A stretch of DNA of 64,000 bases from Kalmanozyma brasiliensis GHG001 (Eukaryota; Basidiomycota; Ustilaginomycetes; Ustilaginales): contig NW_015961959.1 of the NCBI RefSeq assembly GCF_000497045.1, forward strand, positions 310,001 through 374,000. Reading direction: 5' to 3'. The translations under genes and the position numbers were made by a program. The notes beneath the pieces are model-generated. The model had not been told where the DNA came from. It saw only the letters and a list, made by a program, of their open reading frames with translations, and did not search any database. Shown here one piece after another: positions 28,931 through 38,094 of the stretch. Every line of letters begins with the position of its first letter. The stretch's first letter is position 1.

Positions 28931-28943
28931 ATGGAGTATCTGA
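28890..28943 (+). other. Overlapping upstream open reading frame of the FHIP-like gene
   Basis: An ATG at 28890 opens a 17-codon frame that ends at the TGA at 28941-28943, passing over the main start codon at 28931 in another frame. If transcribed, ribosomes starting here would miss the main ATG, which would make it a strong translational brake. It depends on transcription beginning upstream of 28890. Confidence 0.45.
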
Positions 28944-31900
28944 GCCGACTCTCCGGCCTGGTGTCGACGCCTTCCAAAGCCGGTGCTGGCATCAGCGCAA
29001 CGCCTCGCCTGCGCAAGAAGCCCTCCCTCCATCCTGTTGGTAGCGTCGACATCTTCCACGCCGACTGGCTCGCTGTCCAAGGCGAGCTCGAGAATCCGGA
29101 CGAAAGGGCCCTCTTCCACGGCGTAGCAAGATCCGACCTGCCACGGCGCTTGCAACGCATCATCGACGCACTCGTCTTCGAAAGCAATCGCAGCAATGAT
29201 GGCCATACAGGTCCGTGTATGGAGTATCTGCTCAAGTACGATATCCTTACCGAGCTGGTACATCTCTCGGTAGATGACCGACCCAAGGGAATCCGCGGAG
29301 AGACGATCCGCGCCCTCAAAGACCTCATCATTCTCATGGATGAGAAATTTCTCTCTCGACAAGCAGCCAACAAGCCCGTCTCTCAATTGATTCAGCTATG
29401 TCTCGACGAAGACGCCGTCCGCTATCAGCTGGATGATGACTCGTTCGATATGAGTGGCTCTAACGCACCTCCGTCTGCCGCCGAGGACAACGACTACGAA
29501 GAGGACCTCGTCGATCTCATGTGCCACATAGCAAGCCGCATTCGCAACACGCCAGACTTACTTCAAATCTTCTTCACAGACGAGTCTGTCGACGACGCGG
29601 ACAACACCGAAGATGCACGCGGTCTCAAAGATGGCTCCATCATCGTCAGTCGCAAGTTGTTCGACAGCCTACTCTCGGATGATAGGCGAGGATGCGAAGC
29701 TTCGAAGATTGCTTTGACAGACCCAGAAGCCGACCCGGCCATGGAACGGCCGGCATCTCCAGCAGACTCCGTCGACTCTACCGCGACCATCCAGCCAGCA
29801 ACAGCTCAAGCTCCTCGGAAGCAATCAAAACGACGGCTCAGGTTCCCTTTGTTCTCCTACTTGCTCAAGTTCGTCCACCGCGAAGGTCGAATCGGTGAGC
29901 TTGCCAGAGCTGGCCTTCTCTTCTTGATTTCGTTAGAAGGTGGGCATGCTCCGAACAGAAGCACCTCGCCTGGTGCGAAAGGGAGAAAACCAACCAAGCG
30001 CGTCTCGTTCGGCACCGAAGACGTTCGTCGCTCGCTGGCCGTCTTCATCGCCCACTCGGACTTTGCAGATGTTCTCGGCGCTGGTTTGGGCGCTGCTTAT
30101 GGCTTGCTGCCGTCACGCATTCGACCAGTACCACGCTACGATCCGACAGAGATCGATGGCTCTTCTTCATCAACAAGCACTCGTGCGACGATCACATTAG
30201 CGAGCAGCATGACGTCTGAAGCCAGCAACGGAGCCTCTGAAGCATTGGCATCGGCAACGCAAAGCGACGACAGCGAGCTGCAAGCGCAACTGCGCTTGAT
30301 GGTCGACCTGATGGAGTTCTGTCAGGACGTGCTCGACTCGCTCTGGCTTGCCTCTAAACACCTCACTGAAGCTGCCAATGCGGCCCCAATAGCATCTAAC
30401 GACACAGACGAGAAGGCTGCCAGAAGGGAATTCTCGCCATCGCCTGCAGCTTCGCCCGACCTGGACCCGATGATCCGCAAGCTTGCCGGCGCCATCGCTA
30501 TCGCCATTCGTGACACCTTCATTCGCAACGTGGTCTATCCTTCGCTGATGGAAAGCAGCGATTTCGATGGCAGTTCTGCTGCCGTGCTCAGCTACCTCGA
30601 CGTCCTCATCATTGTGTTTCGGAGCGGACACATCCTGACAGACGTGGCTCTGGACTTTCTGCTCCCGGCCCCGCTGGACGAAGCAAATGGGTGCAGCTAC
30701 GGACAGTCCATCGGTGTGCCTGTGGACGACTCGGACCGATACAGCGTCAAGGATCTCATCCTGGACAGCCTGGAAGATTCGAAGCGCCCGGCGACGCGCG
30801 TCGCAGCGTGGAGACTGGCGAGGAGTCTACTCGTGTGCCACGGCCTGCGCGCATCCGACGGATTGCTTCGGCTTCCGCCTCGCAAGCCTTTGGCATCAAG
30901 TACCGACGAATGGATGCCGAAAAGCCCAGCTGCCGAGATGGAAAGAGATGATCCGGAACACAGCAACATCGGCATGCACTTCCGCGAGATCGACGGGCTT
31001 TCTGCCCTGCTCGCTTCATTCGAATCCAAGGAGAGCAGCAAATCCATGCAAGCCTCGCTGAGCAACTATCTGCTTGATGCCGAGCAAGCTTTGCGCCAAG
31101 ACAGCATGTTCTCTCTTGCTCTTGATCTCGGAGGCGGACAGATTTCTTTGGCCCGCAACGACCCTTTTGTGCAACAGCTCTTCGCTGATATCTCGTCCTT
31201 CTTCTCGCAGCCTGTCGAAGTCAACTTGGCAGCGAGCGGCGTTCTCTCTGCATTGGCTGCCTCGCCGATGAGGAGCGTGCAGGGGTGGCTCACACATCCG
31301 CCCAAAGGCGAGGCAGACGGACCAGAGCCTGGACTGCTGCAATTGCTCGCGGGCCTGGCGCAGCAGGTGACGGCGTACCGAATTGCTGTATCCGATTTCG
31401 ACAGGTATCTGGCCGAGAGACGAAGAAGCCTGATGCTCACGGAGGATCTGTCTGCCGCACTGAACGTGGTCGAGCCGAGTGGAGAGGACGAAGGCGAAGC
31501 GGAGGCACCCACGTCGCTTGGCGCTTGCTTGACGCTACCACGTCTGCCCTCTCAGAGCAAAGGCAGCAGCAGTCGAAAGCAGACGCCCGCACAAGTCAGG
31601 GAAGCAGAAAGAAATTTCGGCATCGTCGAAGACAAGAGGGCCTCTCTTGCGCCCCTCTCGCCTCCTTCAGCACCAACAGCTCTTCCAGCAAACGCAGCCG
31701 AGACGGGTTCTCTCGGACGAAGCAGTGCCCTGGCCCGGCTTTTTGGCGGCCGCGCCACTCGCACACCCTCCCACCTCGGTAAGGCCTTCCCAACACCCTC
31801 TGTGCCGACCGTCGCTGACGCTCGTCCAGGCTCGGGCGAGCGCAGCGTCTCCGCATCAACCATCAATCCGTACGCAGACCACTTTCGCGAAACGGCCGCC

Positions 31901-32104
31901 GTCATCGTCAAGACCCAGATCGTTGCTGGTGCCGACGATTGGCGTCCGCCACCTGCAGCATCGTCGGCTAAGGATCAGGAGGGCAGAGCGACGCTCTCGA
32001 GTGTGCTGGACAACACTATCCTGCTGGAGGAGCTGATCAAGGAGCTATTGGCAATCGTGCAGGTGAGGAGGAGCTGGGGGATCGATCCCGTTTCCTTTCT
32101 GTAG
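28931..32104 (+). CDS. FHIP/RAI16-like protein (FTS-Hook-interacting protein family)
   Basis: The product has 1057 aa with the RAI16/FHIP architecture. An N-terminal alpha-solenoid contains TGPCMEYLLKYDILTELVHL, and a second conserved block is FPLFSYLLKFVHREGRIGELARAGLLFL. A large helical body with disordered acidic inserts follows. A C-terminal motif, ILLEELIKELLAIVQV, precedes the stop. In filamentous fungi and animals FHIP joins Hook and FTS to link early endosomes to dynein, giving long-range organelle transport in hyphae; that function is inferred from the family. The ATG at 28931 gives the family-like beginning MEYLSRLSGLVSTP. The start is preceded by an overlapping upstream frame. Confidence 0.85.
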   Translation: MEYLSRLSGLVSTPSKAGAGISATPRLRKKPSLHPVGSVDIFHADWLAVQGELENPDERALFHGVARSDLPRRLQRIIDALVFESNRSNDGHTGPCMEYLLKYDILTELVHLSVDDRPKGIRGETIRALKDLIILMDEKFLSRQAANKPVSQLIQLCLDEDAVRYQLDDDSFDMSGSNAPPSAAEDNDYEEDLVDLMCHIASRIRNTPDLLQIFFTDESVDDADNTEDARGLKDGSIIVSRKLFDSLLSDDRRGCEASKIALTDPEADPAMERPASPADSVDSTATIQPATAQAPRKQSKRRLRFPLFSYLLKFVHREGRIGELARAGLLFLISLEGGHAPNRSTSPGAKGRKPTKRVSFGTEDVRRSLAVFIAHSDFADVLGAGLGAAYGLLPSRIRPVPRYDPTEIDGSSSSTSTRATITLASSMTSEASNGASEALASATQSDDSELQAQLRLMVDLMEFCQDVLDSLWLASKHLTEAANAAPIASNDTDEKAARREFSPSPAASPDLDPMIRKLAGAIAIAIRDTFIRNVVYPSLMESSDFDGSSAAVLSYLDVLIIVFRSGHILTDVALDFLLPAPLDEANGCSYGQSIGVPVDDSDRYSVKDLILDSLEDSKRPATRVAAWRLARSLLVCHGLRASDGLLRLPPRKPLASSTDEWMPKSPAAEMERDDPEHSNIGMHFREIDGLSALLASFESKESSKSMQASLSNYLLDAEQALRQDSMFSLALDLGGGQISLARNDPFVQQLFADISSFFSQPVEVNLAASGVLSALAASPMRSVQGWLTHPPKGEADGPEPGLLQLLAGLAQQVTAYRIAVSDFDRYLAERRRSLMLTEDLSAALNVVEPSGEDEGEAEAPTSLGACLTLPRLPSQSKGSSSRKQTPAQVREAERNFGIVEDKRASLAPLSPPSAPTALPANAAETGSLGRSSALARLFGGRATRTPSHLGKAFPTPSVPTVADARPGSGERSVSASTINPYADHFRETAAVIVKTQIVAGADDWRPPPAASSAKDQEGRATLSSVLDNTILLEELIKELLAIVQVRRSWGIDPVSFL

Positions 32105-32411
32105 GCCGACTTGCTATGCCGCAATTATACCCCCTTCCATTCTGGCATCGAGGATGAGCTAACCTGTCATGGAACAGCACCGAGCTCAGCATCGAAGAGG
32201 CCCTGAGGCGTGCTAGTGAGTGGAAGACGGTCGATAAGAGCGAGATTGGAATTTTCGAGTGTGTTAGGGCTGGATGCCTGTCTGCAGATCGGATTTCGGC
32301 CCTGCTGTGAATCTTCTTGCGCGGGGTCCACTTTGGAGAATCTTTTGACCTGCCCTTCCCTCTTCCTCCTTCTCACACACACAGATCTTCACCTTTCGCA
32401 GCATCGGCGTC
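32105..32411. other. Intergenic region FHIP-ATP12
   Basis: About 300 bases lie between two genes in the same orientation. A pyrimidine-rich CT stretch (about 32340-32390) lies just before the ATP12 start, common in fungal promoters. I see no gene. Confidence 0.5.
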
Positions 32412-33248
32412 ATGTTCGCCCGCTCGCTTGTCCGACCGACGTTCCGCGCCACCGTCCTACCACTCCGCACAGCAGCGCTTCACACGACGCGCCCTACGCT
32501 CGAAGAAGCAGCGCTGAACCGGGCCGAGCGACTCAAGTCCCGCTTCTGGAAAACAGTCACTCTCCAACCTCCCACCTCCACGACTCCTGGCTTTCAAATC
32601 CTCCTCGACGGTCGATCGATCAAAACGCCCGGTGGACAAGCCATCATCATCCCCGCCAATCGCGAATTGCTAGCCACCTGCATCGCGCAGGAGTGGAGCG
32701 AACAGGGAAAGCTTCTCAAGCCACACACGCTCCCACTCACCAGTCTGGCAGCGAGGGCGCTCGAAGGCTGTTCTGATCCGGTGGAGCGAAAAGGGGTGGA
32801 GGAGTTTTTGTTGCGGTATTTGGAGAATGAGACGGTGTGTTTCCAGGAAGAACAGCCGGAGAGTCTGGTGAAGTTGCAGAAACGACACTGGGATCCACTG
32901 CTCCACCACGTCAACGAGGCGTACGGCACACAGGTGAGGCCCTTTGAGGGGTTGTTGGGCAACGCACACCCAAAAGGGACCGTAGAAACCTTCAAAACTC
33001 ACCTAGAGAGGTTGGACGGCTTCGACCTGGCAGCCTTCGAACGCAGCGTCATGCTCACCAAAAGCTTCCTCATCTCGGTCGGACTCGTCTCGGGTCACTT
33101 GAGCGTAAAACAGGCCAGCGAGGCCGCCGAAGTCGAGGTCCAGAGCCAGATCGATCGTTGGGGAAGTGTCGAGGATAGTCATGATGTCGATCAGGCCGAG
33201 ATGAGGAGGACGTTGGGAAGTGTGGCTGTTGCCACGGTGAGGAATTGA
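32412..33248 (+). CDS. ATP12: Mitochondrial F1-ATPase assembly chaperone Atp12
   Basis: The 278-aa product matches Atp12, the matrix chaperone that binds the F1 alpha subunit until it pairs with beta. Residues 1 to about 35 are Arg/Ser/Thr-rich and form a presequence (MFARSLVRPTFRATVLPLRT). The body contains the family blocks RFWKTVTL, ILLDGRSIKTPGG, CIAQEWSEQGKLLKPHTLPLT, LLRYLENETVCF and VMLTKSFLISVGLV. Length is normal for fungi. There is no intron. It converges on the DysF peroxin gene with about 110 bases between stops. Confidence 0.93.
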   Translation: MFARSLVRPTFRATVLPLRTAALHTTRPTLEEAALNRAERLKSRFWKTVTLQPPTSTTPGFQILLDGRSIKTPGGQAIIIPANRELLATCIAQEWSEQGKLLKPHTLPLTSLAARALEGCSDPVERKGVEEFLLRYLENETVCFQEEQPESLVKLQKRHWDPLLHHVNEAYGTQVRPFEGLLGNAHPKGTVETFKTHLERLDGFDLAAFERSVMLTKSFLISVGLVSGHLSVKQASEAAEVEVQSQIDRWGSVEDSHDVDQAEMRRTLGSVAVATVRN

Positions 33249-33362
33249 TGCTCACAAATCAAAACTTGCACATGTGACCGCAGTGCGTGTGTGCCAGATT
33301 TGTGAACGATTGCATTGCGTGAGACATGCGATGAGACTTCACAGGTCAGCAGGGGGTCGTTT

Positions 33363-35498
33363 TCAACCAGCCGCCTTTGCGAGTCGATCCGAGATGCTCG
33401 GTCTCTTCGCTGCCAGGGCAGCTTTGGACGGCGAAGCATCCAGTTCGCCCGAATCGGTCGTGGTAGCCGTTTCCACGTCCGTATCCACCTTGGGCGTCAC
33501 AGCCGAATCGACGCCGTCGACCTTGGTGTCCTCCACCTCGGCCTCCTCCTTCTTCACCGCCGTACCCGAAGGCGAAGGCGAGGCAGCAGGGCTAGGGCTG
33601 GGACCGTGTACGCCGTACTCGACGACCTCGAGCAGCACCGCGCGTCGGACCCACTTCCTCCGCCTCGTGTACCTCCCCATGCCAGACTTCTTGCTCATTT
33701 TGTCCCACGCATTGTCGCCGTACTGCCAGCCCTCGGTGTCAACGTCCCAGTCCTGCTCGTCGTCGCCCCCGACGCGATGTGCGGTGGTTCCCACATCGCT
33801 CACTGCATCCTCATCGACTTGCTTCTCAGCACCCGAGGTTCGGGCGCGGATGCGATTGAGTGCGTCACCGAGGTAGCCCTGTTTTGCCGCCGCCACTGCG
33901 TCCTTGTCGCCGAGCACGCTGGCCGATTTGATCGCCGCATCCTTCGCACTGCCCTTGTAGACGGTCGAAGACGGGTAGTAGCCACGCGAGGAGACGCCGG
34001 CGATCGACCATTCGGGGTCCACCCACTGCCATTTGATCGTGCGGCGGGTGAAGGCTTTCGGGTCCGAGGCGGTGGGTGCGGGCGTAAGCATGATCTTGGT
34101 GGCAGGCAAGCTGAACGAAGAAGGTGGCGAGACGGGATTGTTTGCCTCGTCGGACCACGACGGGCGTTCTTGGGGAAGCAACGCGGCAGTCCAATCGAGC
34201 CCCACCCACCAACGCTGGTTCTCGAAGATGGAGAATTGGTAGACGACGTCCTCGTGGCGAACGAACTCTTCTTTGGTGGAAGTGGGCTCCTTCTTGACCT
34301 TGCTGGCGCTGAGAAGCTCGGAGCCGTCGTCGTGGTAGAGACCGTGAGCCCATTCATCGTCGAGGTTGCCTTTGCCGTATGCATCGCGGACCGAGAGCTG
34401 ACCGCTGAGCAGACGACCGGTGCCGCGGACGATGCGGCGGATGGTAGCACTCTTCCACACGGCTTGGCGATAAAGGGTACACCAGGGAGAGCACCAAGTG
34501 AGCGCGAGAGTGCCGACAAGGCAAACCAGACTGCGCATGGTGAGCGCACCGATAGGGTAGGGAGGAAGGAGCGTGATGTTGAAGTTGGTCAGTTGCTCCC
34601 ATCGCACGCGGGCGGCGAGGGCTCGAAGGTGTGCGTAGATGATCGGAAGAGGTGTCTTTGCGACAAAGCCCGAGACATTGTTGTACTGAGTGTAGATCGG
34701 AGCTGCTTTGGTGTGGAAGAGAGCTACGCGGTTTTCGCCTACGAGCCTGAGAATGTGGTGGAAGACGAAGGCGTCGACTTTTCCGATGAACGCGAGGATT
34801 CCAGCGCCAGAGACGGGAAGCACCAAGCTAGGGAAGCCGTTTTCGCGCAGCGGCAGGAATGCAAGCAGCCATAGTGGCCAGGTGAGGATCAAGAACGCAG
34901 CCACCGCCTTGGTGTTCATAGGGCTCGGGTCCCACGAGATGAGCTGTACAGCTGGCACCAGCACATTTCTTCGCAAGGACGAGAAGAAGTCGGCAAGCTC
35001 GGAGAGCTCGAGCAGACTCGCATTGATTGTTGCTGCGGACACCTTGTCGTGCTTGTCGATGAGATTGGCCGGAGTATGTGTTCGAGGGCGAGCAAAGGCG
35101 AGCTGCCTTCGAACGCCAGAGTATCCGATCCAGCCGAGGATGACGAGTTGAGGCGCATAGCGCAGGAGCTCGTAGCCGAAAGCGCACATCAACCAGAACG
35201 AGACAAGCAGCAGTACGGAAGAGGAGGTGGAGCCCTTACCGCCCGTCCAGGTAGCGAGACGGATGAAGCGATGGAATGCATGGATGGCAGGGCCTAGCGC
35301 GGCCACGAGTCGGATGACGGGGCTGGGGATGCGTTCGAGGATTTCAGAGGAGGAGAGCGGCTCGAAGCTTGAGGACAGCGACGTTGCTGTTGAGAACGAT
35401 GTGGAAGGAATGCGAGACGAGTTCGTGACGATTGAGGGTGGTTTTGGCGAGTCCTTCTCCTTTTTGACCGGAGTCGTGGTAGTCGATGTGGACGACAT
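33363..35498 (-). CDS. Peroxisomal/ER membrane peroxin with DysF domain (Pex23/Pex24 family)
   Basis: The product has 711 aa, starting at the first true ATG (35498); the longer open frame begins at TTG. The N-terminal half carries hydrophobic segments (SSSVLLLVSFWLMCAFGYEL, FLILTWPLWLLAFLPL and SLVCLVGTLALTWC), which form the family's membrane domain. The C-terminal half is a DysF domain. Its N-part is FSIFENQRWWVGLDWT, with KWQWVDPEWSI after it. The C-part is DTEGWQYGDNAWDKM and RRRKWVRRAVLLE. The Pex23/24/28-32 family sits at ER-peroxisome contacts and controls peroxisome number and size. Which paralogue this is cannot be decided from motifs. The tail is acidic and disordered. It is divergent from PIG-S. 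Confidence 0.87.
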   Translation of the reverse strand: MSSTSTTTTPVKKEKDSPKPPSIVTNSSRIPSTSFSTATSLSSSFEPLSSSEILERIPSPVIRLVAALGPAIHAFHRFIRLATWTGGKGSTSSSVLLLVSFWLMCAFGYELLRYAPQLVILGWIGYSGVRRQLAFARPRTHTPANLIDKHDKVSAATINASLLELSELADFFSSLRRNVLVPAVQLISWDPSPMNTKAVAAFLILTWPLWLLAFLPLRENGFPSLVLPVSGAGILAFIGKVDAFVFHHILRLVGENRVALFHTKAAPIYTQYNNVSGFVAKTPLPIIYAHLRALAARVRWEQLTNFNITLLPPYPIGALTMRSLVCLVGTLALTWCSPWCTLYRQAVWKSATIRRIVRGTGRLLSGQLSVRDAYGKGNLDDEWAHGLYHDDGSELLSASKVKKEPTSTKEEFVRHEDVVYQFSIFENQRWWVGLDWTAALLPQERPSWSDEANNPVSPPSSFSLPATKIMLTPAPTASDPKAFTRRTIKWQWVDPEWSIAGVSSRGYYPSSTVYKGSAKDAAIKSASVLGDKDAVAAAKQGYLGDALNRIRARTSGAEKQVDEDAVSDVGTTAHRVGGDDEQDWDVDTEGWQYGDNAWDKMSKKSGMGRYTRRRKWVRRAVLLEVVEYGVHGPSPSPAASPSPSGTAVKKEEAEVEDTKVDGVDSAVTPKVDTDVETATTTDSGELDASPSKAALAAKRPSISDRLAKAAG

Positions 35499-35934
35499 GC
35501 TGACAGATAGCAAGCGATGCGGCTAGCAAAGCTGCTTCTTGAGAGAAAGCCCGGATGGAATATTGAAGGAAGAGAACGATGTGATACTTGGTGACAGGAG
35601 GGAGGAAGCGTCGAAGAATGTGATGGTCCAAGAACAGCGTCGGCCAAAGCGAGCGTGACTGTGTGATGTCAGTCTGAGCGGCCGGATGAGCCGCTCGCTC
35701 TGCCTTTCTGATGCGGTCAATCCGTCTTTGCGTCTGTGCGTGAAAGCGCCCAGATGTGGAGACTTTTTCGAGACCAGTTCAAGTGTCGATCTGACACTTT
35801 TAAACAATTCGCGCACCAGCCAACACCGTGTCTCAAAAGTGTTGTTCTCTCGACCCTCCTTCCTGTCTCCTTCCACCAAGCCTACATCGCACAAGGTCGT
35901 CGACGCCGTGGACCCATCCTCGGGGCTCGTCACT
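35499..35934. promoter_or_regulatory. Divergent region between the DysF peroxin and PIG-S
   Basis: About 430 bases lie between the chosen starts. Half of it (35686-35934) is an in-frame extension of the PIG-S frame that begins at a real ATG. I treat this as probable 5' leader, but it could be coding. No other element is recognised. Confidence 0.45.
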
Positions 35935-38001
35935 ATGGCAGTGCCGCTCGTCTTCCAGAGCCTCGGCACGCGCGTCGCCATCTTGGCCTGCTTCTGGGCT
36001 GCCCTCCTCGCAAGCATCCCATCTTGGCTTCGACTCACCACGATCCAGCGGTTACCATTACCGACACGCCAGGTGGAAGCGCTGCAACACTCGGGATCGT
36101 GTCCGGTCACATTTCAAGCCAGCCTTTCGGTATATGTTGATCCCGCGATACTGCCACAAGACGATGCAGAGGGACGCAGCGCCGATACGTTTCTGCAACA
36201 GGTCGAGCAGCTCATACAGCAGAGTCTCGAGATCAAGGCGGGTCTCCCGGCCGCTGCTTCTCTCGAGTGTACGCGGTGGAAGGTCGCTGCGCAATCGACA
36301 GTGGCTGTAGACAATGTAGCATCAGTCGAGCCAGAGACGGCCTCCTACGCGATATTGGTGCTGAGCGAAGCGCCGGCACCTGACAATCATGGTTGGATCC
36401 CAACGGTCTACCTTCCCGATGAAGATGAGCCGGCGTCGCTTCCACTAGTACCGGACACGATCAGCGCTGCTGTCATTGCTGAACTCCTCTCATTGCGGGG
36501 CGACAAAGCGCCTGCAAGCGCCGACGAGGCTTCGAACGCAGCAATCGCGGACATGGAACAAGATCCGCGCGTCATCCAGTACAGCAAGCACGTCCGACTC
36601 GTTTTCAGCGTCATGAATCAAGACACCGCGGACGGAGGCGCGTATGACAGCTCGCTCATCCATGCTCTGGCAAATGCGAATGATGACGCAGACAATCCGA
36701 TCACCAAACTCAGAAGAGAGCTCAGCGACCTGCACGACTTCCATGTCGATACGCAGGTTCAGTGGTTCGCACCTTTGCATTTCCAGCCTACGCAGGAGAT
36801 TTTCGAGGAAATTGTGGAGGGGGAGGTGGAAGAGGAGGTGATAGTGGATGAGGAGATTGAAGAGGAAGTGGAGGAGGAGGTCGAGGTCGATGACGAAGAC
36901 GAGCCGTCGTTGACGGGGCGCGTCGCAGATGATTCAGAATCGGAGGCAGAGCCATCCGAGACATCATCGGAGGACAACGAACGAGAAGAAAGCGAAGTCG
37001 AAGGGCAGCTCCAATCCGCAGCAGCCAAAGCAAAACGCACAAAGCTAATCACCGTCAAGCGCAAACGCATCATTCAGGTTCCGGAGCTTCAGCGGGTCGT
37101 CAAGCAGACCCGCACTCGCCTGCCACCACGCTACGTCGTCGAATGGGACGACCTCAAAGTATTCGTCAACTCGGAAGAGTGGAGTCTCACCTCGACCGTC
37201 CCGCCCACCTCCTCCGCGGACGACTCGAGCCTCGGCCGACCGTACGACGTGCTCTCGCAGACGCACGATCTGCACTTCCTGCTGTACATCCCGAGCAAGT
37301 CGCATTCGCCGCTGCTGATCCGGGACACGGTAACGGGCGGGGTGAACGAAGCGTCCAATGCGTGGCTGATCCCTCAATGGGGCGGTGTGGTCATCCTCAA
37401 CGTCGACGATGGGCGAAACGTTTCGAGCGGCTTGATCGATCCTTCGCTCGAAGCCGAGAAGGGCCGTATCCAGGATCTACCGCAAGACGACGTCCAGCAA
37501 GCGATCTCTCTCTTCGCGTATCAACTCGAGATCCTCCTTGGCCTGGGGGACGTACGTCTACCAGCCCGATCTCTGCATCGTCGAGTGCAGCTATCGACGC
37601 TGAAACAGCGACGCATCCTCGAATTGGCCCGGGAGAGCACCTCGGCGCTGCTCGCCATCACCCGCCTCGTCTCGCGCATCGAGAACCTCGGTGTAGGACC
37701 CGACGTCACGGCCGACACCAAAGCCGCATTGACCATTCTGGAGTCGCTCGCTGAACAAGATCTTGGGTTGGACGACATGCTGGCGCGGGTCAAAGAGGCA
37801 CATGCTTTGAGCAACAGGGCTTTTTTCAACCCGGACATGCTCGGCCTGCTGTACTTCCCCGACGAGCACAAGTATGCGGTGTATACACCCTTGTTCGCCC
37901 CCCTGCTCGTGCCGTTGTTGGTAACGAGCGTCAAGCTGGCCAAGGAGGTAGCGGCGGGGAGGAAGAAGGTGGCCAAGGGCAAGGGGAGACGGTCCACTTG
38001 A
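35935..38001 (+). CDS. GPI17: GPI transamidase subunit PIG-S
   Basis: The product has 688 aa from the ATG at 35935. An in-frame ATG at 35686 would add 83 residues of no family character. With the later start the first membrane helix falls at about residues 10-30, as in the family. PIG-S is part of the ER GPI transamidase that swaps the C-terminal signal of proteins for a GPI anchor. An N-terminal helix (VAILACFWAALLASIPSW, then TTIQRLPLP) leads to a lumenal domain (AWLIPQWGGVVILN, YQLEILLGL). A second helix near the C-terminus is in YAVYTPLFAPLLVPLLV. The lumenal domain is interrupted by an acidic Glu/Val/Asp-repetitive run (about 36800-36910) and then a Lys/Arg-rich run before LPPRYVVEWDDLKVF, which I have not seen described for the family. 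Confidence 0.88.
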   Translation: MAVPLVFQSLGTRVAILACFWAALLASIPSWLRLTTIQRLPLPTRQVEALQHSGSCPVTFQASLSVYVDPAILPQDDAEGRSADTFLQQVEQLIQQSLEIKAGLPAAASLECTRWKVAAQSTVAVDNVASVEPETASYAILVLSEAPAPDNHGWIPTVYLPDEDEPASLPLVPDTISAAVIAELLSLRGDKAPASADEASNAAIADMEQDPRVIQYSKHVRLVFSVMNQDTADGGAYDSSLIHALANANDDADNPITKLRRELSDLHDFHVDTQVQWFAPLHFQPTQEIFEEIVEGEVEEEVIVDEEIEEEVEEEVEVDDEDEPSLTGRVADDSESEAEPSETSSEDNEREESEVEGQLQSAAAKAKRTKLITVKRKRIIQVPELQRVVKQTRTRLPPRYVVEWDDLKVFVNSEEWSLTSTVPPTSSADDSSLGRPYDVLSQTHDLHFLLYIPSKSHSPLLIRDTVTGGVNEASNAWLIPQWGGVVILNVDDGRNVSSGLIDPSLEAEKGRIQDLPQDDVQQAISLFAYQLEILLGLGDVRLPARSLHRRVQLSTLKQRRILELARESTSALLAITRLVSRIENLGVGPDVTADTKAALTILESLAEQDLGLDDMLARVKEAHALSNRAFFNPDMLGLLYFPDEHKYAVYTPLFAPLLVPLLVTSVKLAKEVAAGRKKVAKGKGRRST

Positions 38002-38094
38002 CCACTCATTTGTACAATACCAAACACACTTCGCAAAGCAAGACAGTCGCATGGCTATTTCCGGATGTGAGCGCGCAAGTGTGCAACGTGATGA

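Noticed and set aside
33315..34874. 519-codon plus-strand open frame opposite the DysF peroxin
   Set aside because: The minus strand carries clear DysF motifs. The plus-strand translation is Arg/Val-rich with no domain.
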